From NCBI RefSeq assembly GCF_008727875.1, contig NZ_VTWS01000002.1, positions 682,001 through 746,000 on the forward strand: a stretch of 64,000 nt of DNA, read 5' to 3'. Origin of the DNA: Larkinella humicola (GTDB taxonomy: Bacteria > Bacteroidota > Bacteroidia > Cytophagales > Spirosomataceae). Below the pieces are notes generated by a model. The model had not been told where the DNA came from. It saw nothing but the letters and a program-made list of their open reading frames with translations, and ran no database searches. Each line of letters begins with the position of its first letter. Within the stretch, counting starts at the first letter, position 1. Shown in pieces: positions 38,054 through 46,248 of the stretch. Both the position numbers and the translations under genes were made by a program.

Positions 38054-38264
38054 AAGAGTTAAGAATTATGAGTTAAGAGTTAAGACGGGGTCGCCCGAGC
38101 GGTTAAAAACAGGTACAGGATTGCAAGACTGTTTAGCATTGGAAGTCGAAAAGGGCAAAAAGTCACACTTATCACCAACATTCTTTCCGAATTACCCACT
38201 TAGCACTCTTGATTCCTCACTCTTAACTCATCACTCTTAACTCTTAACTCATCACTCTTAACTC
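38054..38264. repeat. TTAAGAG-word repeats flanking a 120-base spacer
   Basis: AGAGTTAAG words at 38054-38085 face a run of CTCTTAACTCATCA units at 38216-38264, so that the ends are inverted copies. The right block itself contains three tandem CACTCTTAACTCAT-like units. The same word family occurs at 23613-23694. The sequence between shows no gene. Confidence 0.7.
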
Positions 38265-39075
38265 AAAGGTACCCCGCCATTTCCTGCTGCAACGCCCGGG
38301 CTTCATCAGCTGCTTTTTGCGCGAAATCGGTGCCGCCGGACGCGTACAGAATGCTGCGGGAGGCATTGACCAACAGACCGCACTGCTGGTTCATGCCATA
38401 GCGCGACACCTCAGCCAGGCTACCGCCCTGCGCACCTACGCCCGGAACGAGCAGGAAATGATCGGGGATGAGCGTCCGGATGTGCGCCAGTTCGTCGGCA
38501 CGGGTGGCCCCAACCACGTACATCATCCGGTCGGCTCCGGCCCAGGTTTGCGACGTCCGGATCACGTTTTCGTAGAGCTTTTCGCCCCCAACGGGCCATT
38601 GCTGGAAATCCGAACTCCCGGCATTGGACGTCAGGGCCAGCAGAATTACCCATTTATTTTCAAATTCAAGGAACGGTTCGACGGAATCCCGGCCCATGTA
38701 AGGGGCCACCGTAACGGCATCAAAATCCAGCCCCGACGAAGCCGGGTCGAAAAACGTACGGGCGTATAAACCGGAGGTGTTGCCAATGTCCCCGCGTTTG
38801 GCATCGGCAATGGTAAAACAGTCTTTGGGAATGTATTCGAGGGTTCGCTGGAGGCTTTCCCAGCCGCGGGGTCCCTGGGCTTCGTAAAAAGCAATATTGG
38901 GTTTGTAGGCAACGGCATACTCCGCCGTGGCTTCAATGATTTGTCGGTTAAAGGCTGCTACCGGATCCGGTTCGCGTTGAAGATGCGTCGGTATCCGGCG
39001 AATGTCGGTGTCCAAACCCACGCACAAATAGGATTTTTTAGTTAAAATAGTCGTATACAACTCATTAGCCGTCAT
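38263..39075 (-). CDS. pyrF: Orotidine 5'-phosphate decarboxylase (type 2)
   Basis: 270 residues, TIM barrel. Residues 18-25 (VGLDTDIR) and the catalytic DAKRGDIGNT motif (near residues 90-99) identify OMP decarboxylase, the last step of UMP synthesis in the cytoplasm. The longer length and the VPGVGAQGG phosphate loop near the end fit the type 2 (Mycobacterium/Myxococcus-like) subgroup found in Bacteroidota. The gene is alone on its strand, divergent from rfbC. Confidence 0.95.
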   Translation of the reverse strand: MTANELYTTILTKKSYLCVGLDTDIRRIPTHLQREPDPVAAFNRQIIEATAEYAVAYKPNIAFYEAQGPRGWESLQRTLEYIPKDCFTIADAKRGDIGNTSGLYARTFFDPASSGLDFDAVTVAPYMGRDSVEPFLEFENKWVILLALTSNAGSSDFQQWPVGGEKLYENVIRTSQTWAGADRMMYVVGATRADELAHIRTLIPDHFLLVPGVGAQGGSLAEVSRYGMNQQCGLLVNASRSILYASGGTDFAQKAADEARALQQEMAGYL

Positions 39076-39160
39076 AGGTTGATCGTCTGCTAAAGTTAAA
39101 TTAGTTGGGCACTCGCAAAAAAGGTGAGGCTCAAAATTACTGGAAGTAGATAGAGTTTCC

Positions 39161-39168
39161 TAAATTTG
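39161..39168 (+). promoter_or_regulatory. -7 promoter box of rfbC
   Basis: TAAATTTG matches TAnnTTTG, 47 bases before the ATG at 39216. Confidence 0.5.
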
Positions 39169-39215
39169 TCCGCTGATGCCGGACAAACCGGTTCTTTATG
39201 CTCAATTAGTATTTC

Positions 39216-39761
39216 ATGCAGGTCATCAAAACGTCGATTGAAGGGTTGGTCGAATTACGCCCGAAGACATTTAAAGACTCCCGTGGCAGTTTTCTGGAGA
39301 CATACAACCAACCGGTTTTCCACGAATTAGGGATTACTGCTCATTTTGTGCAGGACAATCAATCCTTTTCAACCAAAGGGGTCTTGCGGGGGTTGCATTT
39401 TCAGAACGCCCCGTTTGCGCAGGGCAAACTGGTCCGGGTCATTACCGGCAAAGTAATGGACATTGCCGTAGACCTGCGCGAAGGCTCGCCAACCTTCGGA
39501 AAATACGAAGCGTTTATCCTGGATTCGGAAACCAGCAATATGGCCTACATTCCGGAGGGGTTTGCCCACGGTTTTGTAGCCCTGGAAGACAGCATTTTTA
39601 GTTACAAATGCACCAACGTCTATAACAAATCCTGCGAGTCGGGAATCATCTGGAACGATCCTGATCTGAACATCGACTGGGGCATCGAAAACCCGAACGT
39701 GTCTGATAAAGACCAGCAATTAGCGCGTTTCCGTGAATTATTTCCGCAAACGGTGTCTTAA
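39216..39761 (+). CDS. rfbC: dTDP-4-dehydrorhamnose 3,5-epimerase
   Basis: 181 residues, a cupin-fold epimerase. The motifs DSRGSFLETYN, VQDNQSFSTKGVLRGLHFQ (catalytic His in RGLHFQ) and YIPEGFAHGFVALEDS are all present. It makes dTDP-4-dehydro-L-rhamnose for cell-surface polysaccharide. The other rfb genes are not in the window. A terminator follows at 39788, so the gene is transcribed alone. Confidence 0.95.
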   Translation: MQVIKTSIEGLVELRPKTFKDSRGSFLETYNQPVFHELGITAHFVQDNQSFSTKGVLRGLHFQNAPFAQGKLVRVITGKVMDIAVDLREGSPTFGKYEAFILDSETSNMAYIPEGFAHGFVALEDSIFSYKCTNVYNKSCESGIIWNDPDLNIDWGIENPNVSDKDQQLARFRELFPQTVS

Positions 39762-39787
39762 TTTTCCGACGCATACCGATCCGAACC

Positions 39788-39813
39788 AAACCGCTCAGGT
39801 GAGCGGTTTTTTT
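39788..39813 (+). terminator. Rho-independent terminator of rfbC
   Basis: ACCGCTCA pairs with TGAGCGGT around a two-base loop, followed by a run of seven or more T residues; 26 bases after the stop. Confidence 0.85.
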
Positions 39814-39951
39814 GTATCCGTTTAATAAACGAGCACTACCCATATTGTTAGTTTTGGCACGATTCATGTCCATTAATGAAGCAGATTAAGGATGCCGTGC
39901 CAAACTTTTATTCGACACCCGAATCTCCTAACTTTCTAGTTACATACCCCA

Positions 39952-40722
39952 ATGCCATTCGGTTTTCTGACTCGTGCCCGTACAAAAACCGCTAAGCCCG
40001 ACGCGTCGGCTTCGGCTTCCGAGCTTCGTGTCGATGTCCACGCCCAACTGCTGCCGGGCAGTCAGGACGGAACCGATTCGGTCGAACACAGCATCAGTCT
40101 GCTTCGTGAACTCTCCGCTCTGGGATTTCGGAAGGTCGTTGCAACCCTCCACATCATGGATGGTTTCTACCAAAATACCACCGACAGCATTTTTGCGGCT
40201 GCGTCGATTCTGAAGTACGAATTGCAAAAATTAAAGATTAACATTGAGGTGGAGGTAGCTGCCGAGTATTTTGTCGACATCAATCTGCTACGCGTTCTGT
40301 ATTCCAAAGCCGAGCTGTTGACCTTTGGCCAGAGCACAACCGAGCGCTACCTGCTTTTCGATACCAGCCTGGTTAAACGGCCCTACGAACTGGACAAGGT
40401 CATTACGGCTCTTCAACACCGGAACCTGGTGCCGGTTATGGCTCATCCAGAACAATACATTTACCTGCAAAAAAATCCCGAAACGATGCGGGACCTTCAT
40501 TATCAAGGCGTTAAGTTCCAATTGAACCTGCTTTCCCTCTCGGGTCAGCCCTCGCGGGAAGCCCGAAATCTGGCAGAATGGATGATTGACCAACGGCTCG
40601 TGTCCTTCGTCGGAACGGATATTTACCACGAAACCCAGCTACCCGCCATCAAACAGGCCCGCAAACTTCCTTACTACCAGAAGGTTTTGGAGAGCGGTTT
40701 GTTGAACAACACCCTGATTTAA
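39952..40722 (+). CDS. CpsB/CapC-like PHP-fold protein with changed metal ligands
   Basis: 256 residues resembling the PHP-fold tyrosine phosphatases that control capsule/exopolysaccharide tyrosine kinases. Matching stretches are VDVHAQLLPGSQDG, GFRKVVATLHIMDGFY, AAEYFVDINLL, VPVMAHPEQYIYL and FQLNLLSLSGQPSREARNLAEWMI. Compared with the family, the second His of the HxH ligand pair is Gln (H30-A-Q32), HPER is HPEQ, and the late DxH is D223-I-Y225. At least two metal ligands therefore look lost, and catalysis by the usual three-metal mechanism is doubtful. An N-terminal basic stretch (FLTRARTKTAK) precedes the domain. It may be a regulatory pseudo-phosphatase for polysaccharide export; the neighbouring rfbC fits. 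Confidence 0.82.
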   Translation: MPFGFLTRARTKTAKPDASASASELRVDVHAQLLPGSQDGTDSVEHSISLLRELSALGFRKVVATLHIMDGFYQNTTDSIFAAASILKYELQKLKINIEVEVAAEYFVDINLLRVLYSKAELLTFGQSTTERYLLFDTSLVKRPYELDKVITALQHRNLVPVMAHPEQYIYLQKNPETMRDLHYQGVKFQLNLLSLSGQPSREARNLAEWMIDQRLVSFVGTDIYHETQLPAIKQARKLPYYQKVLESGLLNNTLI

Positions 40723-40756
40723 CGGGAAAGAAATCGAACCATTCCTGCCGGGTTTC

Positions 40757-41449
40757 TTATTTTTCGACCATTTCTTCCATCACTTTCTTGCCGACTTTTC
40801 GGGCCGAGATCGGATTTTGACCCGTTACCAACCGGTCGTCTACTTCAATGTAGGGCAAGAAGGGAATTAAACTTTTCCGGTAAAGCGCATTCCGTTTCCG
40901 AAGTTCGTCTTCCAGCAAAAAGGGTACTTCCTGGGTCAGTCCCAGAAGCCGCTCTTCCACGTTGGCAAAACCCGTGATCTGCCGGCCCTGAATCAACAGG
41001 CTACCATCCGACAGGCGCACATTCAACAGCCCGCTCACACCGTGGCACACAGCCGCGACCATTCCACCACCTTCGTAGATCTGCCGGGTGATCTGCTGAA
41101 GGGGTTCGTTCTCCGGAAAGTCCCAGAGCGTTCCGTGCCCCCCGGTAAAGTAAATCAGCTGGTAATGACCGGCATTCACTTCTTCCGGTTTCAGTGAATT
41201 CTCCAGCTTCGCTTTCAGTACCGGATTGGGATACCATTTGTCGTTCGTGTTGTCTTTCCGCTTCAAACTCCGCGCATCAATTGGCACTCTTCCCCCCTTC
41301 GGACTCACGATATCGTATGGAATCTCTTTGTCTGATAATTCATCATAAAAGTGGGTCAGTTCACTCAACCAAAGGCCCGTTTTCTCCGGCTTGGTTTTGT
41401 AATCCGTGTGGTTAGTGCAAACGATGAGTGCCCGGATGGAAGGATTCAT
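40757..41449 (-). CDS. DJ-1/PfpI family protein (Hsp31-like)
   Basis: 230 residues. Nucleophile elbow VAAVCHG (C135, H136) after the strand YFTGGHGTLWDFPENEPLQQITRQIYEGGGM, with the GLWLSE glutamate (E30) that tunes the Cys in this family. Such proteins act as glyoxalase III/deglycase or chaperones in the cytoplasm. ATG 41449 is chosen because the usual first strand ALIVCTNH follows it; the upstream extension to 41521 is unlike the family. A TAGTTTTG (minus strand) -7 box lies at 41521-41528. Confidence 0.88.
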   Translation of the reverse strand: MNPSIRALIVCTNHTDYKTKPEKTGLWLSELTHFYDELSDKEIPYDIVSPKGGRVPIDARSLKRKDNTNDKWYPNPVLKAKLENSLKPEEVNAGHYQLIYFTGGHGTLWDFPENEPLQQITRQIYEGGGMVAAVCHGVSGLLNVRLSDGSLLIQGRQITGFANVEERLLGLTQEVPFLLEDELRKRNALYRKSLIPFLPYIEVDDRLVTGQNPISARKVGKKVMEEMVEK

Positions 41450-41634
41450 AGAAGGTTTCGGAAAGTAGATTGGGTCACAAATATCCGCAAAATCGCCGAA
41501 AAGAAAGACCCGGTATTTCACAAAACTACCGCCAACTAAAATTCTTTACTTCTTCTCCATGACCACTATATTATTTGGATTATTTTGCTATTTTTGACCT
41601 AACCGTACTGAAAACTTGTAAAAAACCTATTATC

Positions 41635-42036
41635 ATGAAAACCGCATCCTACGAGTCGATCAAAGCAGATCAGGCCTGGATCACTGTAACGCAACACCTT
41701 CAACGCCGAAACCAGCTCATCTCCGACGGTATTACCTTTCTGGAAAAACACCCCGCCGACCACGTTCTGGCAGGCCGGTTAGTCGTCATTCAATACCATT
41801 TACGCGCCACGGTCCGGCGGTTAATGGAGGAGACATCAGCCACCCGCTCTCCTGCTTCTCTCAAACAGCAAATCAAACGACAGTGGCTGATGGTTCATCA
41901 ACTGAATTTTTTGTTGCGGCAGATTGACGATGAACTGAGCAAAATGGGCTTCAACAGCCCGGTTTTTCGGTCGTGGATGGGGGCAAAATTAAACCGGTTT
42001 TCGTACAAGGCACCGACCGGTGTTTATCTGAATTAG
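41635..42036 (+). CDS. Small helical protein of unknown function
   Basis: 133 residues, all-helical and basic (HLQRRNQLISDGITFLEKHP, YHLRATVRRLMEET, QIKRQWLMVHQLNFLLRQIDDELSKM), with no signal peptide or membrane segment. TATTTTTG at 41589-41596 fits a -7 box, and ATG 41635 follows it at a good distance. I recognise no family. It is convergent with the next small gene, 16 bases apart. Confidence 0.65.
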   Translation: MKTASYESIKADQAWITVTQHLQRRNQLISDGITFLEKHPADHVLAGRLVVIQYHLRATVRRLMEETSATRSPASLKQQIKRQWLMVHQLNFLLRQIDDELSKMGFNSPVFRSWMGAKLNRFSYKAPTGVYLN

Positions 42037-42052
42037 ACACCGGTCGCCCATT

Positions 42053-42484
42053 TCAGCTTATCACCTTCCAGCCAACACATCCGTTGGCATCAAACTGCTG
42101 CAGACCTTTCCGCAGCTTTTCGATGTCTTCGACGGGCCAGTCCAGCCGTTTATTGGCCGACATCCGCCGGAGATGCAACTGCGTAGCCTGCTCCAGAAGC
42201 CGGCGTTTGGAGGGCGGCATCTGCAATGCCTGATTCATGAAGGGCGCTAATTCCTGCTCCAGGCGCACACAAGCGTTATCGGGCAAACCAAAGTACTCAG
42301 CCAGCAACCGAACTTCGCTGACCCGCCAGAGACCCGGTTTTTGACGCCGTAAGCGGATGGTATTTTCAGTCAGCCGAACGGTTTCGCTCAGTCCCCGGCT
42401 GTCGACAGACCGGTCTTTCATCCGCCACATAATGGCCCGGTACGTATTCATGTAAGAGTCAATGAGCTGTTGCAATGGTTCCAT
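42053..42484 (-). CDS. Small protein with an XRE-like helix-turn-helix
   Basis: 143 residues, basic. Residues about 25-62 (GLSETVRLTENTIRLRRQKPGLWRVSEVRLLAEYFGL) have the form of an HTH of the XRE/Cro type: helix, turn, recognition helix, and a last helix with LAEYFGL. This suggests a small DNA-binding protein, but the similarity is by eye only. ATG 42484 is preferred over an upstream codon at 42580, whose extension looks non-coding. Its target is unknown. Confidence 0.6.
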   Translation of the reverse strand: MEPLQQLIDSYMNTYRAIMWRMKDRSVDSRGLSETVRLTENTIRLRRQKPGLWRVSEVRLLAEYFGLPDNACVRLEQELAPFMNQALQMPPSKRRLLEQATQLHLRRMSANKRLDWPVEDIEKLRKGLQQFDANGCVGWKVIS

Positions 42485-42703
42485 GATCAGTGTCTTTAAT
42501 GTGATTTGGGTTAATACCAGACACTGAATCAAAAAAAAAGCCATCTGAATGATCAGATGGCATGAATTGACTTTTAGCACTTACTTGATGGTTAAAAGTA
42601 ACCGATCATCGAAATAGACAGATTTGCAGTATCGCACAAACCCCGCATTGGTGACAACAAAAGTCTGCTGGCAATTACTATGCCTTATTACTAAAAAATT
42701 TAA

Positions 42704-43732
42704 CTAATTCGCAAATTGATTTACTTTCTGACTCAGTGCATCGTCGGAAACCGAGCCGCTTGTGATTAATACCTGATACCGGAAGGTTACCGACTTGCCC
42801 GCAGGTAGTACATAGTTCATCGGCTTGTCTTTGCCTTCACTCATCACACTGGGAGCCAATGGATTAGCCGCATATAAACCGTACCCACGGGAGTGCCAGT
42901 AGGTCGGATAGCCGATGTTTTTCGGGTTATCCAGCAAGGCGACAGAAACGTTTTCACCGTTGATCACACCCGTCAGATTCATCCACTTGGCGCGCGTTCC
43001 CCAGACTTTTTCGCCTTCTACTCCTTCGCTGCTTTTGTATTTTCCGGTGACCCCCGTGTTGTCCATCTGCGATACTTTCGTCGCCACACCACTCGCATCC
43101 GTGAACACTTCCGGCTTGTTCGACGGGTGTTCCAGTTGCCGGGCCAGCCGAATCGCCACCATGCCTTCTTTGTTGTCTTTAAACGTCACGTCCTTGCCCA
43201 GGGCTTTCAGCGTCGTTGTCCGGTCGATGATGCGTTCTTTTGGCGTACCGCGAAAAACAAACGTTGTCGTTTCCTGCAACATCGGTTTACCATCTTTATC
43301 GAGCCAGTCGGCGGTTACGACCAATTCGCCCACGTCTTTTCCACTCTTCAGCGATTTAATACCGGTGTGAACAATGGTACCAAACGGGCCACCATGCCCT
43401 TTGACATCGTTGGAATTGTTCCAGAAATCGTGACCATTTACATCGCCGTAATTGAGCCACATGCCCACGTGGTGCGGGTGGTCAACGCGCTCACCTGGCC
43501 GGGGATCCATCGGCCAGCCGCGCGTGATGAAATTGCCGCCTGCCGTCCGGATCGGATACAACACCGGTTTTTTCAAGACGTCCGGACCCGGGTAAATGTA
43601 AGAGGTAAACGGTTTACCATCAATAGTAACATCCACGCGTTTCTGCGCTTCGTTGTTCGTCAGTTGAACGGCTTGCTTCTGGGCCATTGCGCCGAGCGCC
43701 AACAAGCAGAAAGCAAAGGTTAGTTTTTTCAT
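42704..43732 (-). CDS. Secreted DUF6807 (PmoA-like) protein
   Basis: 342 residues with a signal peptide ending GAMAQ. The body is the DUF6807/PmoA-like beta domain: DVTIDGKPFTSYIYPGPDVLKKPVLYPIRTAGGNFITRGWPMDPRPGERVDHPHHVGMWLNYGDVNGHDFWNN. The conserved His pair HPHH and the KPVLYPI motif are clear. Despite the historic name it has nothing to do with methane oxidation; the family often sits with Gfo/Idh/MocA oxidoreductases and DUF1080 hydrolases, as here. It is probably the last gene of the FecR-SusCD block and would act on a sugar or sugar derivative in the periplasm. Confidence 0.85.
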   Translation of the reverse strand: MKKLTFAFCLLALGAMAQKQAVQLTNNEAQKRVDVTIDGKPFTSYIYPGPDVLKKPVLYPIRTAGGNFITRGWPMDPRPGERVDHPHHVGMWLNYGDVNGHDFWNNSNDVKGHGGPFGTIVHTGIKSLKSGKDVGELVVTADWLDKDGKPMLQETTTFVFRGTPKERIIDRTTTLKALGKDVTFKDNKEGMVAIRLARQLEHPSNKPEVFTDASGVATKVSQMDNTGVTGKYKSSEGVEGEKVWGTRAKWMNLTGVINGENVSVALLDNPKNIGYPTYWHSRGYGLYAANPLAPSVMSEGKDKPMNYVLPAGKSVTFRYQVLITSGSVSDDALSQKVNQFAN

Positions 43733-43758
43733 TTTCAGGTGGCTATTTATAGGAACGT

Positions 43759-43837
43759 GGCCGGGTCGTCGATGTGATTAGACGGATTGAACAGTTTTAA
43801 TCTGTTCAATCCGTCTAATCACATCGGCGACCCGGCC
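43759..43837. repeat. 36-bp intergenic inverted repeat between Gfo/Idh and DUF6807 genes
   Basis: Arms 43759-43794 and 43802-43837 pair over 36 bases with one mismatch, around a seven-base loop. It lies between two same-strand genes of the putative glycoside operon, so it would form a strong hairpin in the mRNA. Confidence 0.9.
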
Positions 43838-43855
43838 GCATTCCGGTCTAGTCAA

Positions 43856-45205
43856 TTAAACTTTTACGGTTTTCCCACTTGCCATGATTTCCTGCTTGGC
43901 GTTATCGAAAGTAACCCGCTCGCCGGTTTGGTAGGCGATGGTCGACATGATGCTGGCCACGGAGTGATTATAGCCGACTTTGGCCGGTGCATTCGGTTCT
44001 TTCCGGCTGCGAACGCACTCCATCCAGTTCCGCATGTGCGCCGAAGTCATCGGGTCAGCGCCGGTGTTGGCCGAAGTCACCTGTTTTTCACCGGTTGTGG
44101 CCAGTGACTGTGCAGCCAGCAAATTGGGTTTCATGCCCATTTCAGCCGCAGCCTTGGCTTCCAGACCACCTTCTGAGCTAATTTTGTTCGTGTCCAGGTT
44201 GATCATACCGCCGTTCGAGTAGTATAATTCTTTCGTTCCGCCCGCTTCGTTGTTCATTCGTGAGCTATACAGCACCTGAAAACCTTTGCTTTTGTCGTTA
44301 TCCGGGCCGTAATCGAAAACCGCCGTGAATGTATCGGGGTTCACACGCCCGTCTTTCCAGACATAAATTCCCCCGTTGGCAACCACGCTGCGCGGGTGAT
44401 CATAGCCACTGAACCAGTGAACGGTATCGATTTGGTGCGACATCCACTGACCCGGGATACCCGAAGAATACGGATAGAACAGTCGGAATTCCAGATACTT
44501 GCGCGGATCCCATTCCACCATCGGGCGGTTCATCAAAAACCGCTTCCAGTCAGTTTCTTCTTTCTTGATTTCGGAAACGAGTTTTGCCCGGCGCCACCGT
44601 CCCGGCTGGTTGACATTCCAGGTCATTTCGACCATCGTGATGTCCCCGAATTTGCCGGATTTAATGTACTCATTGGCCGCCCAGTAGTTTGGCGTACTCC
44701 GGCGTTGCGAGCCTACCTGTACAATTTTCTTGCTTCTTTCCACCGCTTTCAATGCCTTGCGGGCATCTTCCAGCGATTCGGCAAACGGTTTTTCGACGTA
44801 CACATCGCGTCCGGCATCTACGGCCTCCGCACAGTGCAGAGCGTGTTGAAAGTCAGCGGTACTGATGATGACCGCATCCACATCTTTCCGATCGTAGAGT
44901 TCGTCGTTGTTACGGCATTTGGCAAAATTGTCATTGCCAATGAATCCTTTTCCCTTCAGATAAGCCTCCGCTTCGTCACGCCGACGGCTCCAGAGGTCAG
45001 AAACCGCCACAAACTCGAAGTTGAGTTCTTTGGCATGGCTGGCAAAACTGGGGGCCAAAGCACCCCGGAACCGGTCTGAGAACCCGACAATGCCAACCCG
45101 AACGCGGTCGGCGGAACCCAGGATTCGGGCATAGCTGGCGGCAGAGAAGCTCATTCCGAGCCCTGCCAGTGCAGATTTCTTTATAAAGTCGCGACGATTT
45201 TCCAT
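43856..45205 (-). CDS. Exported Gfo/Idh/MocA-family oxidoreductase
   Basis: 449 residues. The N-terminus (ENRRDFIKKSALAGLGMSFSAASYA) is a Tat-type signal, so the folded NAD-loaded enzyme would be sent to the periplasm. A Rossmann fold follows (RVRVGIVGFSDRFRG), then the EKP motif in VEKPFAESLEDA, typical of the family, and a C-terminal alpha/beta domain with WMSHQIDTVHWFSG. Related enzymes oxidise C3 of glucosides to 3-keto compounds, or open C-glycosides. Its neighbours are a DUF1080 hydrolase, an isomerase and DUF6807, which fits oxidation as the first step in such a pathway. Confidence 0.9.
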   Translation of the reverse strand: MENRRDFIKKSALAGLGMSFSAASYARILGSADRVRVGIVGFSDRFRGALAPSFASHAKELNFEFVAVSDLWSRRRDEAEAYLKGKGFIGNDNFAKCRNNDELYDRKDVDAVIISTADFQHALHCAEAVDAGRDVYVEKPFAESLEDARKALKAVERSKKIVQVGSQRRSTPNYWAANEYIKSGKFGDITMVEMTWNVNQPGRWRRAKLVSEIKKEETDWKRFLMNRPMVEWDPRKYLEFRLFYPYSSGIPGQWMSHQIDTVHWFSGYDHPRSVVANGGIYVWKDGRVNPDTFTAVFDYGPDNDKSKGFQVLYSSRMNNEAGGTKELYYSNGGMINLDTNKISSEGGLEAKAAAEMGMKPNLLAAQSLATTGEKQVTSANTGADPMTSAHMRNWMECVRSRKEPNAPAKVGYNHSVASIMSTIAYQTGERVTFDNAKQEIMASGKTVKV

Positions 45206-45399
45206 GCGGCTGGTCGTTTAAATGATAAATAGAATACGTCTGGTTACTGACAAAAGACTATTAGTGAAAGACTTATTTGTCGAAAGTCTACTAATTTTGG
45301 TTGATTCTCTTCGCTATTCGATGTTCGCTATTCAGTGTTCGATTTTACATTCTTGACTTCGATTAAAAATCGAAGGATGAATGACGAAAGAAAGGGCAT
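45206..45399. other. Intergenic space with a TTCGCTATTC direct repeat
   Basis: No gene is present. TTCGCTATTC occurs at 45310-45319 and again at 45324-45333, followed by a partial third copy (GTGTTCGATT). This is the same style of short-word repeat as the TTAAGAG and GACGATTGACC words elsewhere in the window. Confidence 0.5.
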
Positions 45400-46143
45400 T
45401 TACAGCGCTTTAATCTTCATATTCCGGAACGAAACACGGTCGCCGTGATCCTGGAGCAGAAGGTGGCCTTTAGGGGCTTCGCCAAACCGTCCGTGGGCGT
45501 TATAAGAAGGGGCTTTGTATTTGCTCTGCGCAACCAGCTTCCGAAATTCCTCACTCCCCCGTTCGTATTCGACAACTTTCTTGCCATTCAACCAGTGTTC
45601 AACGTGACTGCCTTTCGACACCACCCGCCCCTGGTTCCATTCGCCAATCGGATTGGCTTTCTTGCCTTTGGCCGGAATCAGGTCGTAGAGCGAGCCGACA
45701 GTTCGGTTGCCGTCGCGACCCATTTTGGCATCCGGGTGTTTGTCATCATCCAGCACCTGAAATTCCAGTCCGTAGGCTGATCCTTTCGGCTTGGGGGATT
45801 CTTCCACCACAAAATACTTCAGGCCGCTGTTGGCTCCTTCCGTCAGTTTGAACTCGAACATCAGGTCGAAGTCGCCGTATTCACCCTCTGTCACAATGTC
45901 CCCGTAGTGCGTCGATTCCGATCCGTCGGTTTTCGAGATCGTCAGCAAACCGTCCTGAACGAGCCAGCCTTTTTCCGGAAATTGGTCCTTGTATGCACCC
46001 CGCCAGCCTTTGGTGGTTTTGCCGTCGAAAAGCAGTTGCCAGCCTTCTTTTTTCTCTTTGGCCGTCAGCGTGTTGGGGGCCTGCGGTTTTTCAGCAGCTA
46101 TTAGTCCTACCCATAAAACCGCCGTTATCAGTAATGCTTTCAT
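45400..46143 (-). CDS. DUF1080 3-keto-disaccharide hydrolase-like protein
   Basis: 247 residues with a signal peptide (about 1-17). The LamG-like beta-sandwich of DUF1080 is clear: WQLLFDGKTTKGWRG, WLVQDGLLTISK, YGDFDLMFEFKLTEGANSGLKYFV and VEHWLNGKKVVEYERG. Some members cleave 3-keto glycosides after C3 oxidation by a Gfo/Idh/MocA enzyme, which is encoded just downstream here. It would act in the periplasm. Which glycoside is attacked cannot be told. Confidence 0.9.
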   Translation of the reverse strand: MKALLITAVLWVGLIAAEKPQAPNTLTAKEKKEGWQLLFDGKTTKGWRGAYKDQFPEKGWLVQDGLLTISKTDGSESTHYGDIVTEGEYGDFDLMFEFKLTEGANSGLKYFVVEESPKPKGSAYGLEFQVLDDDKHPDAKMGRDGNRTVGSLYDLIPAKGKKANPIGEWNQGRVVSKGSHVEHWLNGKKVVEYERGSEEFRKLVAQSKYKAPSYNAHGRFGEAPKGHLLLQDHGDRVSFRNMKIKAL

Positions 46144-46152
46144 AAGTTTCTT

Positions 46153-46246
46153 CTCCGCGTAACTCTGTTTTTCTCTGCTTATCTCCGCGAAACAGTTTAA
46201 AAGTTATTTCGCAGAGTTAAGCAGAGAAAAACAGAGTTACGCAGAG
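46153..46246. repeat. 40-bp inverted repeat between isomerase and DUF1080 genes
   Basis: Arms 46153-46192 and 46207-46246 pair with three mismatches across a 14-base loop. The sequence is built of words such as CGCAGAGTTA and ACTCTGTTTTTCTCTGC. Confidence 0.88.
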
Positions 46247-46248
46247 GG

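Noticed and set aside
38208-38264. Tandem CACTCTTAACTCAT units as a possible CRISPR array
   Set aside because: Units are short and adjacent with no unique spacers of constant length, and no cas genes are near.
42704-43732. Link of the PmoA-like protein to methane oxidation
   Set aside because: The name of the family is historic; there are no methane monooxygenase genes, and the neighbours are sugar enzymes.
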